Shown: positions 26,914 to 38,418 of the stretch, in pieces
How positions within the stretch are numbered: position 1 is the first letter of the stretch
Layout: each line of letters begins with the position of its first letter
Source: Fomitopsis serialis
Taxonomy: Eukaryota > Basidiomycota > Agaricomycetes > Polyporales > Fomitopsidaceae
Reading direction: 5' to 3'
Length of the DNA stretch: 64,000 bases
Assembly (NCBI RefSeq): GCF_022376445.1
Contig: NW_025954971.1
Span: forward strand, 62,001-126,000
Position numbers and translations under genes: made by a program
The notes under the pieces: generated by a model
What the model was told of the DNA's origin: nothing
What the model saw: the letters and a program-made list of their open reading frames with translations, nothing else
The model's database searches: none

Positions 26914-28179
26914 TGGAATCGGATAGCTGTGAGGGTCGGAGGGTCACCTCGATCTCACGCTTGTCAAACCCTACTACCCAAGTAGCCCGGAATGTTACCC
27001 CATTGACCGGAGTCGTGTCCTCATGCAGTCACTTTCCACAGCCGCACCTGAGAATATGCACCATGAACATGAATTCGGGAGCGCAGTGTCGAACGCGAGT
27101 TTTAAGTCACAATTGATTCCCAGCCAAGCCTATCATCGAACGCAGTATATTTCTATCTTTATACCGCTGCCTAAGCTGCACTCAGAATCAAGGCAACATT
27201 GGGCTGCCCGGCGGTGAAATGGTTGATCGTCGAACGAGACAGAGACATTCCGGATTGGCCAAAAGGAGGTTAGGCGGGCCCACGGAGACTCAATTGTAAA
27301 AGAATCGTCAAAAGGGTCACCGACATCGGATCTTGCAAATGAGACACTCACCTGGAGAGTACCGTACTGGTTCCGCAGGAGCGAACCGCACGCCAGTTAC
27401 AAGATCCGCGGATCTAAACGCTGTGACTAGGTCATCACGCTCGTTCTCCCCAATTCATCGGCCCAACACGCACTGCCATGTTCAATAGACACCGACAGTC
27501 AGAAACGGACAGCATCCCAACGGGATTGCGATCTACTCCGAACTCTCGTGCTCTCGTATTGCGACCAGCACGAAACACCAAGGAGACACCACGACTCTGC
27601 GAATACGTCCCGTCTTGAACACGGAGGTCAGTAGCTGCATGTAGCGGCGACGTGGTCTTGACGCGACGTGCGGTAGCAACCCACTACATTATCAGTCGAA
27701 CCTTAGACATGCAGAAGCGCACGATAAGTGTCGGTGCCCACCTGAAGACCCACACAGCAATGTTTTGAGCGTCGTGCCAACATATCGACAGGCTATCAAA
27801 CGTAGATGGGCTTCGCAACACTCGCTCTGCTACCCATCTGCTAGGGTTGCAGAGAACCGGTGTTGAGTATATGGTCGTTGCATGTCTCGCCGCCGAGCGA
27901 GCGATAGGGTGATACTCTTGGAATTATGACAGAGTGCAGCGCAGCCTTCTAGAGTAGTCATGAGAGTGTCCACAGTATCATGAGAGTAACCACATTCATC
28001 GGTGAGCGAAGGTGAAAGCCGTGAGCGTTGGCGAATGTGATGATGGTCGTCGGAATGAAGTGGCTTATTTGTTTGGCCCAACGTCGCGCCCAGACGCGCC
28101 ACACCGGTGACCGTGCTGGCGTTGGGCGCAGCACGTACCACGACAACTTCGAGACCATCTCTACCGACACTGCGCCGCA
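26914..28179. other. intergenic region upstream of the exomer gene
   Basis: Several frames of 60-116 codons are open, but none shows known motifs or paired splice sites, so I support no gene here. Confidence 0.45.
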
Positions 28180-31100
28180 ATGGCGGATTCGGCCTTCAGA
28201 GACGTTCCGGAGATATTCGAGGTGCGTCCAAATCTCTCATTGCACAGGATAAGCGACACTGAGCGGCAAGACAGGTCGATGTTGGCGAGGCGTATCCGCG
28301 CGCACAGAGGCTCTATGTCGGTACCACTCGTGTTCTTGGCAGCGCTCGGAGGTTGACTAGCATTGCGGAAAATGGACAGCGACTGGAGAGAGCTTGGACC
28401 CCAGATTTGTGCCATGTCGTAAAGAGCACCGGACGGAATGGGCAACGCGACGTAAGTGGCCGGCCTCGTACCACACCCGTACTGCCTCCCTAACCTCTCC
28501 TTACTCCAATCCTACACCCACTCGGAACTGCTGACGGTAGCTCGGATCATACCACTACGTGTCCGGTGTTGACGCGTCGTCCTCCGCATCTCTCGCTGCA
28601 TACATCAACTCCCTAACATACGCTATCGAGGACGACTCGGGCTGGTTCTCGAAGGGCTCAGCTTGGAAGGTTCGGAATGGTTGCTATTGGTGCGTGTCAC
28701 TGCCTCTAGGAACCTGCACAACAAGAGAATAATGGCTCCCTAGCTGTTTCAACGCGTTCTCGCGCGTCGACGTACGCGTCGATGTTAAGATACCCGGTGG
28801 CGTGAACGCGTACATTGTCGACCTGCGTGGCGAGAGGTGAGCGAGCGATTAGTTCTCCAATTTCGAAGCCCTGTGCTACGGTGGAGGTCTAATCTTGTCT
28901 GGACACGATGTGGTCGCTCGAGGCGCTTGGGGTTCAGGGTGTCTACTCACCCCGGTCGTAAGGCCAGTCCAATGAGTGCAGTATGGCTGGGCTTGACTGT
29001 GGTCAAAATCCCAGCCACTCAAAGGACCTATGCGTACTTCCGGAAAGGCTAACGCGCAGTCCGCACGAAGCGATTATGTCTGGTTGGGTGCACAGGTTTG
29101 TCCCAAAAAGACAGGGCGTCGCCTCCCATCATGTGGACGAGAAGTTCAGAAAGGGTGACTTCCGGATTGGGTCTCTGTGGATAGGGTTCCTTGATGGGCA
29201 CGGCAGTGTTCTGCCCAGCGTTCTCCTTGCTGACACGCGCAATACAGACATGACCTGACTCAGGACATGCAAGACATGTGGCAAGAGGTCTACCTCTCTG
29301 CAATTCTACGATCAATCCTCTACTCCGACGACTCTGCGTATTGGCTCGACGCGTATCGCAAAGTCGACCCGATCACAACTCCGGAAAGCGAGCTGCGCTT
29401 CCTGCAGGCGGCGGAGGCCCTGTTTAACAAAGGTAAGTTAGGGCTCGGAAGACATGACGAGCGCGGCTAACGACGATGGGTTAGGTTGGCAGGTTGGCTC
29501 GGAACCAGAAATCCAGGTCGCGACCGTCGTCTCCAACCACCTCACGTCTGCTATTATGAAGTACTTCGGTGACAGTGGGCGGTTTCAACATGCCGCCAAC
29601 CTGTTCGAGAAGCTGAGCGCGAAGGAGCCCGAACTATCGTCTCTCCTTGCGCGGAGTTACATCGGTATGAGTACGTGAATCTTGAATCCCCCTCACATGT
29701 TCCTCACTCATTCCGTGGTAGACGAAGAGGTGAAGGCAGTGCAGATCATGGCAGCAGCGGTCAAGCAAACACCACAATCGTACACCCTCCTGCACGCGCA
29801 GTGCGACTTCCTCCGCTCGAAAGGCAACTACGAATGGGCACTGAAGCTGGCCAAGCAAGCTGTCAACTGCGCGCCCAGCGAGTTCGTGACGTGGGAGAAG
29901 CTGACCGAGTTGTACATTGATCTCACTCAATATGAATCAGTAAGTGCGGTCCTACTGGTAAAGAGTTGCCGATCTGAAGTTGTACTTAGGCGCTTCTGAC
30001 ATTGAACTCATGTCCGATGTTCACTTACAACGGCCGAGATGCGCATCGGAATCTGACCGCGGCACGAATACACCTTCCCCCGAAGGGCCAGATCGTCGAG
30101 ATCCTTCCCGAGCGTACAAAAACAGAAGACGACGATGTGGGTGCACCACCTCCATCAACGCTGGAGCTAACTGACAGTTCTTGCAGGCCGACCCCGCGCT
30201 CCTCCGCCTCCCAGCACCAGGCCTCCGCGGCACCTGGGCCCGCGCGTACGCACTCTTAACGCGCCTCGTCTCGCAAATCGGGTGGGACGAGCTGCTCAAG
30301 ACGCGGAGCTACGTCTTCGTCATGGAGGAGGAATACCGCATGCAGAAAGCCCAGTCCGACATCCGCACGCACTCACCCACCCCGACGCCCACGACCGCGA
30401 ACGGCGCACTCCCGAAGCGCGAGGCGTCCCTCGCCGACAGCGCGACGCTGGTTTCGAAGGTGCAGGCGGACGACGACGCGTCGACGCGCGGGATGGTGTC
30501 GCCAGGACACTCGCAGAACGCGTCCGCGGTGGGCGAGCCGGAGGGACTCGCGGCGAGTCCCAACGGGATCCCGCAGATCCGGATCTCAACGGAGAGCGAT
30601 CGCGAGCGGGCGCAAGCTGAGGCGGCTGCTGAGGCAGAGGCAGAAGCAATTCAGATTCGGATGCAGAGAACGCGGGGGAAGCGGAGATCGCGGTGAATGG
30701 GAACGGAGAGGCGCTGGAAAACGGGATGGGCCACGCTGCGGGCGAAGCGCTGGAAAGGCCTGTGCAGGCTGCGGCTGGGACGGGCGAGGGTGCGCAGGAA
30801 GGTGAGCCGTCTGGGGGTCCAGGCCAGGAGGCGTTCTCGTTCAGCAACAAGCGTCTGTGTGAGCGATGGCTTGACAATCTCTTCATGGTTCTCTATGAGG
30901 TCGGTTACCGTCGTGCTGTGCTCATCAGCGCTGGGATTGACGGTTGTGACTCTAGGATCTGCGCGTCTGGACGATTTTCCGCGCGGAAGTCGCACACTTC
31001 AAGACACAGCATGTCGCGTACAGGAAGACAGCGCTTGAGTGGGAGATCCTCGGAGACCTGGGTTCGCGCCTGCAGCACAAAGAGGAAGCTAAGGAGGCGT

Positions 31101-31476
31101 ACACGCGTTGCCTAGACTCGCCTCGATACTCGTACAAGCCGTGGTCGAAACTGCTCGACATGTATGCTGAGGAGGGCGACATCCAGAGGACGCTGCAGGT
31201 CGCTATCCGCGTCGCTGCGTACCAATGGGGCGAATATACCGAAATGACGGTGAGTCCTGAGACATCATCTGTCATGCATGCCTTGATTGACGCGTGGTAC
31301 GTTCTCAGTACCCGACGCAAATAGCGCGCTGTCTCTTCAAGCTCGGCCAAATACACGGGCACGCCAAAATCTCGTACACGTTGTTGAGTATGGGTCTTCC
31401 TGAGGGGATCGCGAAGATCATGGAGGGGTATCTGAACTACGGGAAAACGTTCAAGGTGGAGGGGTACGATTTCTAA
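28180..31476 (+). CDS. ChAPs family exomer subunit (Chs5-Arf1-binding protein, Bch1/Bud7-like)
   Basis: ChAPs proteins form the exomer coat with Chs5 and carry cargo such as chitin synthase III from the trans-Golgi to the surface. Exons were read at 28180-28221, 28275-28451, from 28541, up to 28836, then 29248-29432, 29485-29669, 29722-29939, 29990-30136, 30187-30899, 30956-31249 and 31309-31476. Family landmarks include FRDVPEIFE, AYPRAQRLYVGTTRVLGSA, TPDLCHVVKSTG, SYHYVSGVDASSSASL, IPGGVNAYIVDLRGE, DMWQEVYLSAILRSIL, TPQSYTLLHAQCDFL, the variable acidic linker around 30350-30820 and the TPR-like C-terminus ending GKTFKVEGYDF. One intron is 411 nt (28837-29247). The linker needs a one-base shift near 30650 (expected NSDSDAENAGEAEIAV). 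Confidence 0.9.
28837..29247 (+). other. unusually long intron in the exomer gene
   Basis: The splice is fixed by conserved flanks (VDLRGER, then HDLTQDMQDMWQE). The 411-nt length is about seven times the local norm, which suggests inserted DNA. It shares no obvious sequence with the long permease intron. Confidence 0.6.
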
Positions 31477-33924
31477 TCTCTCCAGCTTCTGCAGGTTGTA
31501 CATAGCCGGTGCTCCTTATTTAAAGCTCCTTTCTTTGACTCTGACACCGAAGTCACGCGGATTCTGTCTGGACTGGGCGACTGGGTTACCGATGACGGGG
31601 AGTCATCAAGACGAAGACACCCCTCCTCCTATCTTGTTGTGGGACGGGATACGTCCGCCTGTTGCAGCGATGTACTGGCTTCGCGAAAAGATGGCCAGGT
31701 ACTCGGACTCGAGCGCTCGGACCTACGGGGCGACGAGTCCATGAGATGCGGTCTGTCCCAAGACGCGGGTACTGATAGTAGGTGGCAAACCTTGTGTCGA
31801 TAAGGGAAGAAGCGGACGTGCATAAGGCAAAGGTACGTAGCTCTTCCTGGTCAGCAACGGAGGCTGAAAGGTATCATGCACGCAGTGTCGCTGTATGAGC
31901 CGGAGTCGCAGGAGATTGGACCCGCTCAGAGTCTAGGTAAGTATTCTGTTGGTGTGCTGTGCAACACTCCGCTGGCTGTCGTACTGTGCGGGCCGCGCAT
32001 GCATATGTTCACTCACCGCCAATTCATATGGCCGCCCGGATGAGGCGTTGTCCTGCGGTGGCAATCAGCGTCTCAACTCCGATGAGAGCGGAATAAAGGC
32101 TCATTCCATCGTTGGATTCCATGTTCAGTGGTTCACTGCAATGCAATGATGGCGCTCTGAATCGGGGCTGCATCGACTAAAGCCTATAGCTACTCATGGT
32201 CCATGGATTCCTAGCACGGTCAGTCCATTACGAGCTGCACGTGTTGTGAAGTGCTGCGGCTCTGCATAGCCTGCCCTGCTCCGGATCTCCATGGAGTGCA
32301 TTCACGAGGGTGCTAGACACGCCCGCTGTCAACGCTTCAACGCTGGTTGCTGCCAACAGTGAATCAATGTGGTCACAAAGCGGCATATCTGACCTCGCTC
32401 GGCCATGGATGATATGATCACATTCAATATTATATACTAATCGTGCTGGAAGATCTCCATGGTCTCTTCATTTGTTCTTTGATGCCGTTGCGCATATGGG
32501 CCGGGCATCCCTTGTTCCTACATGACATCAATTAATTGCCTGTAGCTGTGTGGAGGAGCAACCCGTCACGGTCGCACGTCGGGTTGGCATCTCTTCGCGT
32601 CACCACACTCTTACAATACAAACTCAATCTGTTACGCAGATGATGGATATTCTCGGCTCTACCGGCGCATTCGCGACGAACTGGAAGGTGGAGACAGGCC
32701 GACCGTAGGACAAGACGGGCGCCGCCGAATCAAGTGCCGCACCTGCGAGGGCTCCTGAGGTTGCGATCGTAAACAGCATCGTTCGCGAGCTGCCAACCTC
32801 GCCCCGAGACTATGGCCCGCCGTTCAAGCCGGTTGAAGGGGACTCAAGGGATGTCTGTTGCCCGGACGGGTCTGCTGTACGATGTTTTCCGTATATGGCC
32901 ACTCCTTCCTGATCTGTCAAACGATCGCTCGTATTTCACGCGTCACGCTTTCTTTGGACCCATCCAGTTCCTCTCGCTGTCCGATCTCGTCCTACTACTT
33001 TTTTATGTTGTGTTTATACCTCTTCCGTGTTCCAGAACTTCTCGACTGCTTGCATGTACTTATACCGCGCCTGGGTGCCCGTCCCCCATCAAATCTCCCC
33101 GCTCGACGCTCTTGCTTGCTCGTCCGTATTGCACGCACTTCCGCCCATGCGGTATCATGTTCGCGCCCTCATAACCTCAAGTCTACCACTGCGCTCTGAG
33201 ACGCGTGAACACTTCGTCATCGAGATTAGTAAGTTAAGTCGTACGCCTCATTGCTCCCGTCACGCGCCTTGTTCCTTCCGCCATTTGACCGGTTGACCAT
33301 TCGCGCGACGGGGACACGGCGTCGCTGACATAAGTAGGTGTAATTGATTACAGTGGCTCCAAGTCGGCTCGACCTGTGTACCTCCGCGATAGCCCTCACC
33401 GTTGAGCTGGTCTCCGACGTGCTCGAAGCAGCAACGCGATGATACACTGCTCCCATGCACACACGCATTCGTATGTTTTCGCCGCCAAACAGACCGTCAC
33501 CAGTGGCTCCGAAGACGAGGACGGGTTCGGTGCTTCAGCTTCGCCGCGAAGGTGGTCTTGGATGCCAATCGTGATCAGGCACAACACACCGAGCCGCGCC
33601 GCCGCTGCCGCGGAACGTTCAGGCCCAGACGCCCGGCACTCGGCCTCGTGCAGATCCGGCGGCGCACGTCGGCCGGCGGTCTGCAAGGCGCCCGCCCGAG
33701 CAGCGGCGAGCAGCCTCCGGACGACGACGGTCGGTGGCCCGCGCACGCCGTCCATCACGCGGCGCGCGGCGGGCGGAGGCGGGCGGAGCACCAATCTCAG
33801 AGGAATGGACTGATGGGGGCGTCTGATCTAGGCGCCGGATGCTGAGCGCAAGTATTGATGGCGTCCCCTCTCTCTCCTCCCATCACCTCTCCCGCCCGCC
33901 GTCTCGCCTGCGCTCGACGCCGCC
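31477..33924. other. intergenic region with coding-like fragments
   Basis: Near 31600-31930 (plus) there are stretches that read like protein: PPPILLWDGIRPPVAAM, then MYWLREKMA, then VANLVSIREEADVHKAK before a GTACGT donor, then SLYEPESQEIGPAQSL before a GTAAGT donor. Phases do not join without one-base corrections, so this is a possible gene or remnant. From 32000 to 33900 I see no gene. The GC-rich DNA just before 33925 should contain the G-alpha promoter. Confidence 0.3.
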
Positions 33925-36004
33925 ATGCCTGCACGCCAGCCCGCAGACCACGACCCCCTCGACGCCATCTTACGACCCCCGTTCGACGAGACACCCGAGG
34001 AGAAGGCGTCCCGCGTCGCGCAGGAGGAGGAGGCGCGCCGCGTCAGTCTCGCCATTGACGACAGCATCCGCCAGGATCGCATCCAGAGGAAGAAGGCGAA
34101 GGTCGTCAGGCTTCTCCTGCTCGGCCAGAGCGAGTCAGGTGCGTAACAACGCGTTCGCGCCCTCTTCGTCTGCTCACTCCGCGCAGGCAAGTCGACGACC
34201 CTCCGACGTGAGCATCTTTGTCTGTCTGCCGCCGCTTGGTCTTGATGTGGCGCCTCAGAGTTTCAGCGGCTTTACACGCCGTCTGCCTTCCGCGAGGAGC
34301 GCATTCACTGGCACTCCATCATCCAGCTCAACCTCATTCGATCCGTCCACACCATCCTCGATGCCCTCGCCGACGTCCGGCCACACGAGCTGCCCTCCGC
34401 CCCGCCTCCCCCACTTCCTCGCCGCCCCTAGCCCCGCGTCGGCTCGCCCCGAGCCTGCACTCCACCGGGCACAGATCTTACGGCGACTCTGCGTCTGCGT
34501 CTGACACTGACTCGGCCGACACGCCGCCCGTACCTGCGCTGCCGGGGCGCCTGAGCGAATTCCGCGCCCGCCTCGCGCCGCTGCGCCACGTCGAATCGCT
34601 CCTCGTGTCTCGTCTTGTGCCCCCCAGCGAGGACGCGCCGTTCCTACCGACGCGGCCGCGCGCGGACACCACCGGCGAGGTCTTCGTGCGCCCGGGCTCA
34701 TGGAAGCGTGGCTGGCGGATCGGCCCGTTCGGTAGTGGTGGGCATGGGCCGGTGGGCCAGGCGGAGAAGGAGCTCGCGGAACAGGTGCAGGGCATACTTT
34801 GGCGGTGCAGCTCGGACTTGATGAGTCTGTGGTACGACCAGACGGTGAGAGCGATCTTGAGGAAGCGGAAGGTCCGGCTGGAGGAGAGCCCTGGATTGTG
34901 AGTGCCATCCGCTTTACGCTGTATTCTGTCTTCAACAGTAGGCAGCTTCTTGAATGATTTGCCTCGAGTCACGTCGCTCAACTATTCACCGTCGGACGGT
35001 AAGCGCGTTCGTAGATGTGGGTTGTACTGGGGATGCTCACTCGGGTGATATAGATGACGTGCTGAAGCGCGACTCAAGACGGTCGGCGTGTCTGAATACC
35101 GGTTCGAGATGGAGGCGGGCTCTGAGAGCGGCACGCAATGGCGGATCATCGACGTCGGCGGGTCGCGAAGCCAGGTACGTACCATGCCCACCTCTCTCTG
35201 TGACTCGGATCTAACATCTCCTGTAGAGGCGTGAGTGCTCCGAGCTGCGTGATCGCCAGATCGATGTACTGACGGATGATTTGCAGAGTCTTGGGTTCCC
35301 TTCTTCGATGATAGTACGCAGATCTCTGTTCTTCCTCTTCTCGAGGTGCTGACCGACGATGGCAGTCGATGCTATCATCTTCCTCGCGCCCATATCTGGC
35401 TTCGACCAAACTCTCGCGGAAGATCGGAGTGTGAACCGGCTGGTAAGTAGCCTATCCTTCCAGCCGTCCTGTGAACAGCTTCGCATATTACGATGCCCCA
35501 GGAAGACAGCGTCCTGCTGTGGAAGGCCGTCTGTGGGAACAAGCTGCTCGCGCGGGTCGACCTAGTGCTCTTCCTGAACAAGTGTGATATACTGGCGTCG
35601 AAGCTCAGCTCGGGCGTGCGGCTCGCGAAGTATGTGAAGAGCTTTGGAGAACGGTCGAACGACGCGGATACTGCGGAGAAGTGTAAGGGGATCATTTGAC
35701 TGGAGTGCGAAGATGACGGTGCTGAGCGTCGATGTAGACTTCAGGAGCAAGTTCAACGCGATACATAGGGAGTACTCGCCGATCCCGCGCAAGTTTATGG
35801 GTTTTGTACCTCCGTTACCGTAGCGCAATGCTCCGTTGTTCATAGAAAAGTGTTGACGATGATTTGAAGGACACAACAACTACGGGCGGCATCATCGCAG
35901 TGGTACGTGCTCGAAATTGTAGATCGCATCGGTGAGGTTGACCGATTCTAACAGTGCGAGACATGGTCGTCCGTGAACACCTCCGTCGGTCAAGACTGCT
36001 TTGA
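33925..36004 (+). CDS. divergent heterotrimeric G-protein alpha subunit with altered catalytic motif
   Basis: It starts MPARQPADHDPLDAILRPPF. The P-loop GQSESGKSTTLR is split by an intron (34139-34186). Then come FQRLYTPSAFREERIHWHSI in the helical domain, a long low-complexity insert (about 34380-34560), the switch I segment ARLKTVGVSEYRF with its Arg and Thr, the switch II segment DVGGSRSQ, DAIIFLAPISGFDQ, the guanine-specificity motif FLNKCD, and a C-terminus VVREHLRRSRLL with TGA at 36002-36004. Canonical G-alpha has DVGGQ; the GTPase Gln is Ser here, so intrinsic hydrolysis should be weak or absent (inference). One-base losses are likely near 35060 (before ARLKT), near 35955 (before RDMVV) and in the insert near 34430. 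Long inserts with this motif are a feature of the expanded agaricomycete G-alpha class. Confidence 0.85.
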
Positions 36005-36621
36005 ATTTATTAGTCTTGTCGCCGCCGTCCCGCTTCCTTCCCGCCTCCTCACCACATGCCCTCTACCATGCGGCACCCCATCGATGCGCTGCTCTGTCTT
36101 GAGTCCTGACAGCGCCGCGGCCCCACCGGCCAGCGGCTACGTGACGCGCTGACTGTTATAAGTTACCAGAGCTTTTTGTTTACAGCTCGGACCCATGCTC
36201 TCTTGGATAGGCTGTTATGCTTCGCGGCGTTGCTGCTCGCTCGAGGCCTCGAGGCCACCTCAGGAATCGCCTTCATATTAGCCCTTGGGTGGCTGTATAT
36301 CCGAACAGTGAAAAGGTCGGACGATGTGTCGCGATACCGGCGACTCACTGACTCTGACCGGTGCTCACGCGCCCAACCGTCCCACTACCCTTCTCTCTCC
36401 CCCCCATTGACTCCGCATGTTGCCACCCCTTCACCCCCACGGCCCACGCTGTTACCCGTCTAACTTGGAATTCTCGCGCATCATGTAATTTCGACTCTCC
36501 TTGCATATAATCCCACCACCTACTCACTCGTCTCGTCGCTTGGGCGGACGGCTTTGTACATAGTGTACGCGCATACTTATATGACCCGGATCTCGAGCAT
36601 TGTTGAGGTACTCTTACTTAG
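36005..36621. other. intergenic region after the G-alpha gene
   Basis: A hydrophobic 95-codon plus frame at 36176-36463 has no partner exon or motif. I see nothing I can support. Confidence 0.4.
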
Positions 36622-37109
36622 ATGTCATACCACGGCCCGTTATCTGTGTTGGAGGATCTCGTGTACTTAATTATTATTCGCGTCTGCTGAGAGGATTACA
36701 TCCTGGTTCTGGCTCGTGTATTTCAAGCTCGAGTTTGTGGGTTTGGGTGTGTATGTTGGGAAGCTGGCCTCGGGGTGCGCGCGGTGAGTTGAAGACGTCG
36801 TGACGGTGTGTGAGAATTGTCTGGGGTCATCGTAGGGCAAATCAGGTACGTTCTTGGTTTGACATCGCTGCCACAAGCTGATGGGACTATAGTTTTCGCA
36901 GAGTCCGGAGACACCCAAGATTGTAGACCGGGAATGCACGCTGTTCGGTCGTTGCCTTGTGGGATACAGGTGAGGCCGGGCTAAGTCAAGACTCAATAAC
37001 CCGCGAGTCAGTACCACGCAGAGCGAGCGCGCACGATGTAGGACTGTTATGTTGGCATGAGTGGGTGTCTCCACCGCTGAAGCCGTCGAAATGGCCGTCG
37101 GTGCAGTGA
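36622..37109 (+). CDS. small five-exon gene of unknown function (96 aa)
   Basis: Five exons join in phase without any correction: 36622-36645, 36692-36783, 36836-36845 (10-nt micro-exon), 36893-36969 and 37022-37109, total 291 nt including TGA. All four introns have GT...AG ends and sizes of 46, 52, 47 and 52 nt, the local norm. The protein begins MSYHGPLS, has a hydrophobic segment SWFWLVYFKLEFVGLGVYVG that may be one membrane helix, then CTLFGRCLVGYR, and ends LKPSKWPSVQ. I do not recognise the family. The first intron has weak splice sites (GTGTTG...GAG), so the start is the least certain part, and upstream exons are possible. No single exon is long enough to stand out as an open frame. 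Confidence 0.5.
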
Positions 37110-37843
37110 AACGCAAGTTTGTCATAACGTTATGGCACGCCGTGTTCAGTTGTGCCATCAAGTCTTGATCCTCTACTCACATACCGCCGGTCACGCAAGC
37201 CGTCTAGCTCAAATTCAACTATCACACTCTCCCTCGGGGAGGAAGAGTGGTCTTGTACAAGGTCAAGACGACGAACCCGTCCATTCTGTTCATGACGATT
37301 GTCGCCCACTCCTGCAGGAGCCTGGCAATGGGGCCGCTGAGCATCACGTACAAACCGAGACGTAAGTAGGTTGCCCCTACACTATAATTGATCGCGCATT
37401 AGTGTGCCTGTTTCATGATCAAGACTCAAGACAGCAAGTCCGAATAATACGCCGATCCGTGCACGAGCGTCGATCCCGATTCAGTTGCTACTGATATATG
37501 CTGCATGGTGCTAGTGGGTTTACCCACAATCCGGAGTGTCGAAACTCCCAGCGGTGCAAAGAGGAATAAGTGGACTATGCGTGTTCGAGCTAATGGTGTT
37601 TTTTCACAGATAACTGCTGGCAAGGGCGCAAAGGACGAGAAATAGAGATTCACAACCGGCCGCGAGGTCCTGATGTCATTCAACCACGACGATTTCATGC
37701 ATTGAAGCTGAGTTTTGTCAATCTCGCGCAATGGATTGACTGACGAAATCGCGTAGAGCACAAAAATTCCTTGACTAAGCAATAGGTTCCATCCCAGTCC
37801 TGAAAAGCCTTCGTTCAAGCCTACGTGGATATACACCGATGAT
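37110..37843. other. region before the tandem duplication
   Basis: No supported gene. The duplicated unit begins near 37710. Confidence 0.4.
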
Positions 37844-38344
37844 CTAAGAAACATAGAACGGTGCGGTTTGAGCGTATATGCTGTTCTCGGCGCTGTCATA
37901 GCAATTAATGACGAAGTAACAGGATGAATCATGGAGGCACTCACGTCACATTAGCTGCGTTCAAGACGTAGAGCCTTCCGTGCCAACGTCGTCAAGTGCT
38001 GCTCTGACTAGTGCGATAGATTGAAGGCTTACCCGGCGTTGACATCGGGCACGATGATGGACACCGAACCCTCGTCAGTCGGGACATCGGCAGCGAGCGC
38101 TAAGGCTTCCCCGTGTTCTGTCGATGCGAGCCACAAGGAGAACCTGGCAGGGTCTCCGGACTGGCTGTCCAGCCCTCAGCGACCGTCTCTCCGGGGTACC
38201 ACCCAGAAGTCGGACTATCGAGTTCGAGGGCATTGGCGAAGGAAAAGAGCAGGATCAACGAGCTGTACAGGTGTCCAGTGTGAATGTTCAAATGCCTACT
38301 GATCACTGCAGTGATGCTATCACGGACCTCAGAGCCAGCTTCAT
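37844..38344 (-). pseudogene. Kre9/KNH-like secreted protein gene, frameshifted copy
   Basis: It has the same three-exon plan as the intact copy at 39640-40146. The start ATG is at 38344, the signal peptide is MKLAL then SSLILLFSFANA, and the conserved domain opening LELDSPTSGWYPGETV is present. In exon 2 one A is missing in the GACAGCC context (GACAAGCC in the other copy), so the frame ends early. A 3-nt in-frame shortening follows shortly after. The third exon is still readable (IYAQTAPFYVS, against IYAESAQFSVS in the other copy). Given the error pattern in this window, the single lost base could be artefactual. Confidence 0.65.
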
Positions 38345-38410
38345 TGTTCACGATGAGAGAGGTGGTTGTGGGGGTTGTGCTTGCCTGGCGTTCGCACCTC
38401 AAGTGCACGG

Positions 38411-38418
38411 TTTATATA
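38411..38418 (-). promoter_or_regulatory. TATA box of the KNH-like copy 1
   Basis: TATATAAA on the minus strand, about 67 bp upstream of the ATG at 38344, at the same place as in copy 2. Confidence 0.6.

Noticed and set aside
32812..33199. Overlapping plus frames with hydrophobic stretches
   Set aside because: Two frames are open at once, with no motif, no splice partners and pyrimidine-rich composition; more like non-coding DNA.
33402..33845. GC-rich frames of up to 147 codons upstream of the G-alpha start
   Set aside because: Low-complexity Arg/Ala/Ser composition in all frames, typical of GC-rich promoter or leader DNA.
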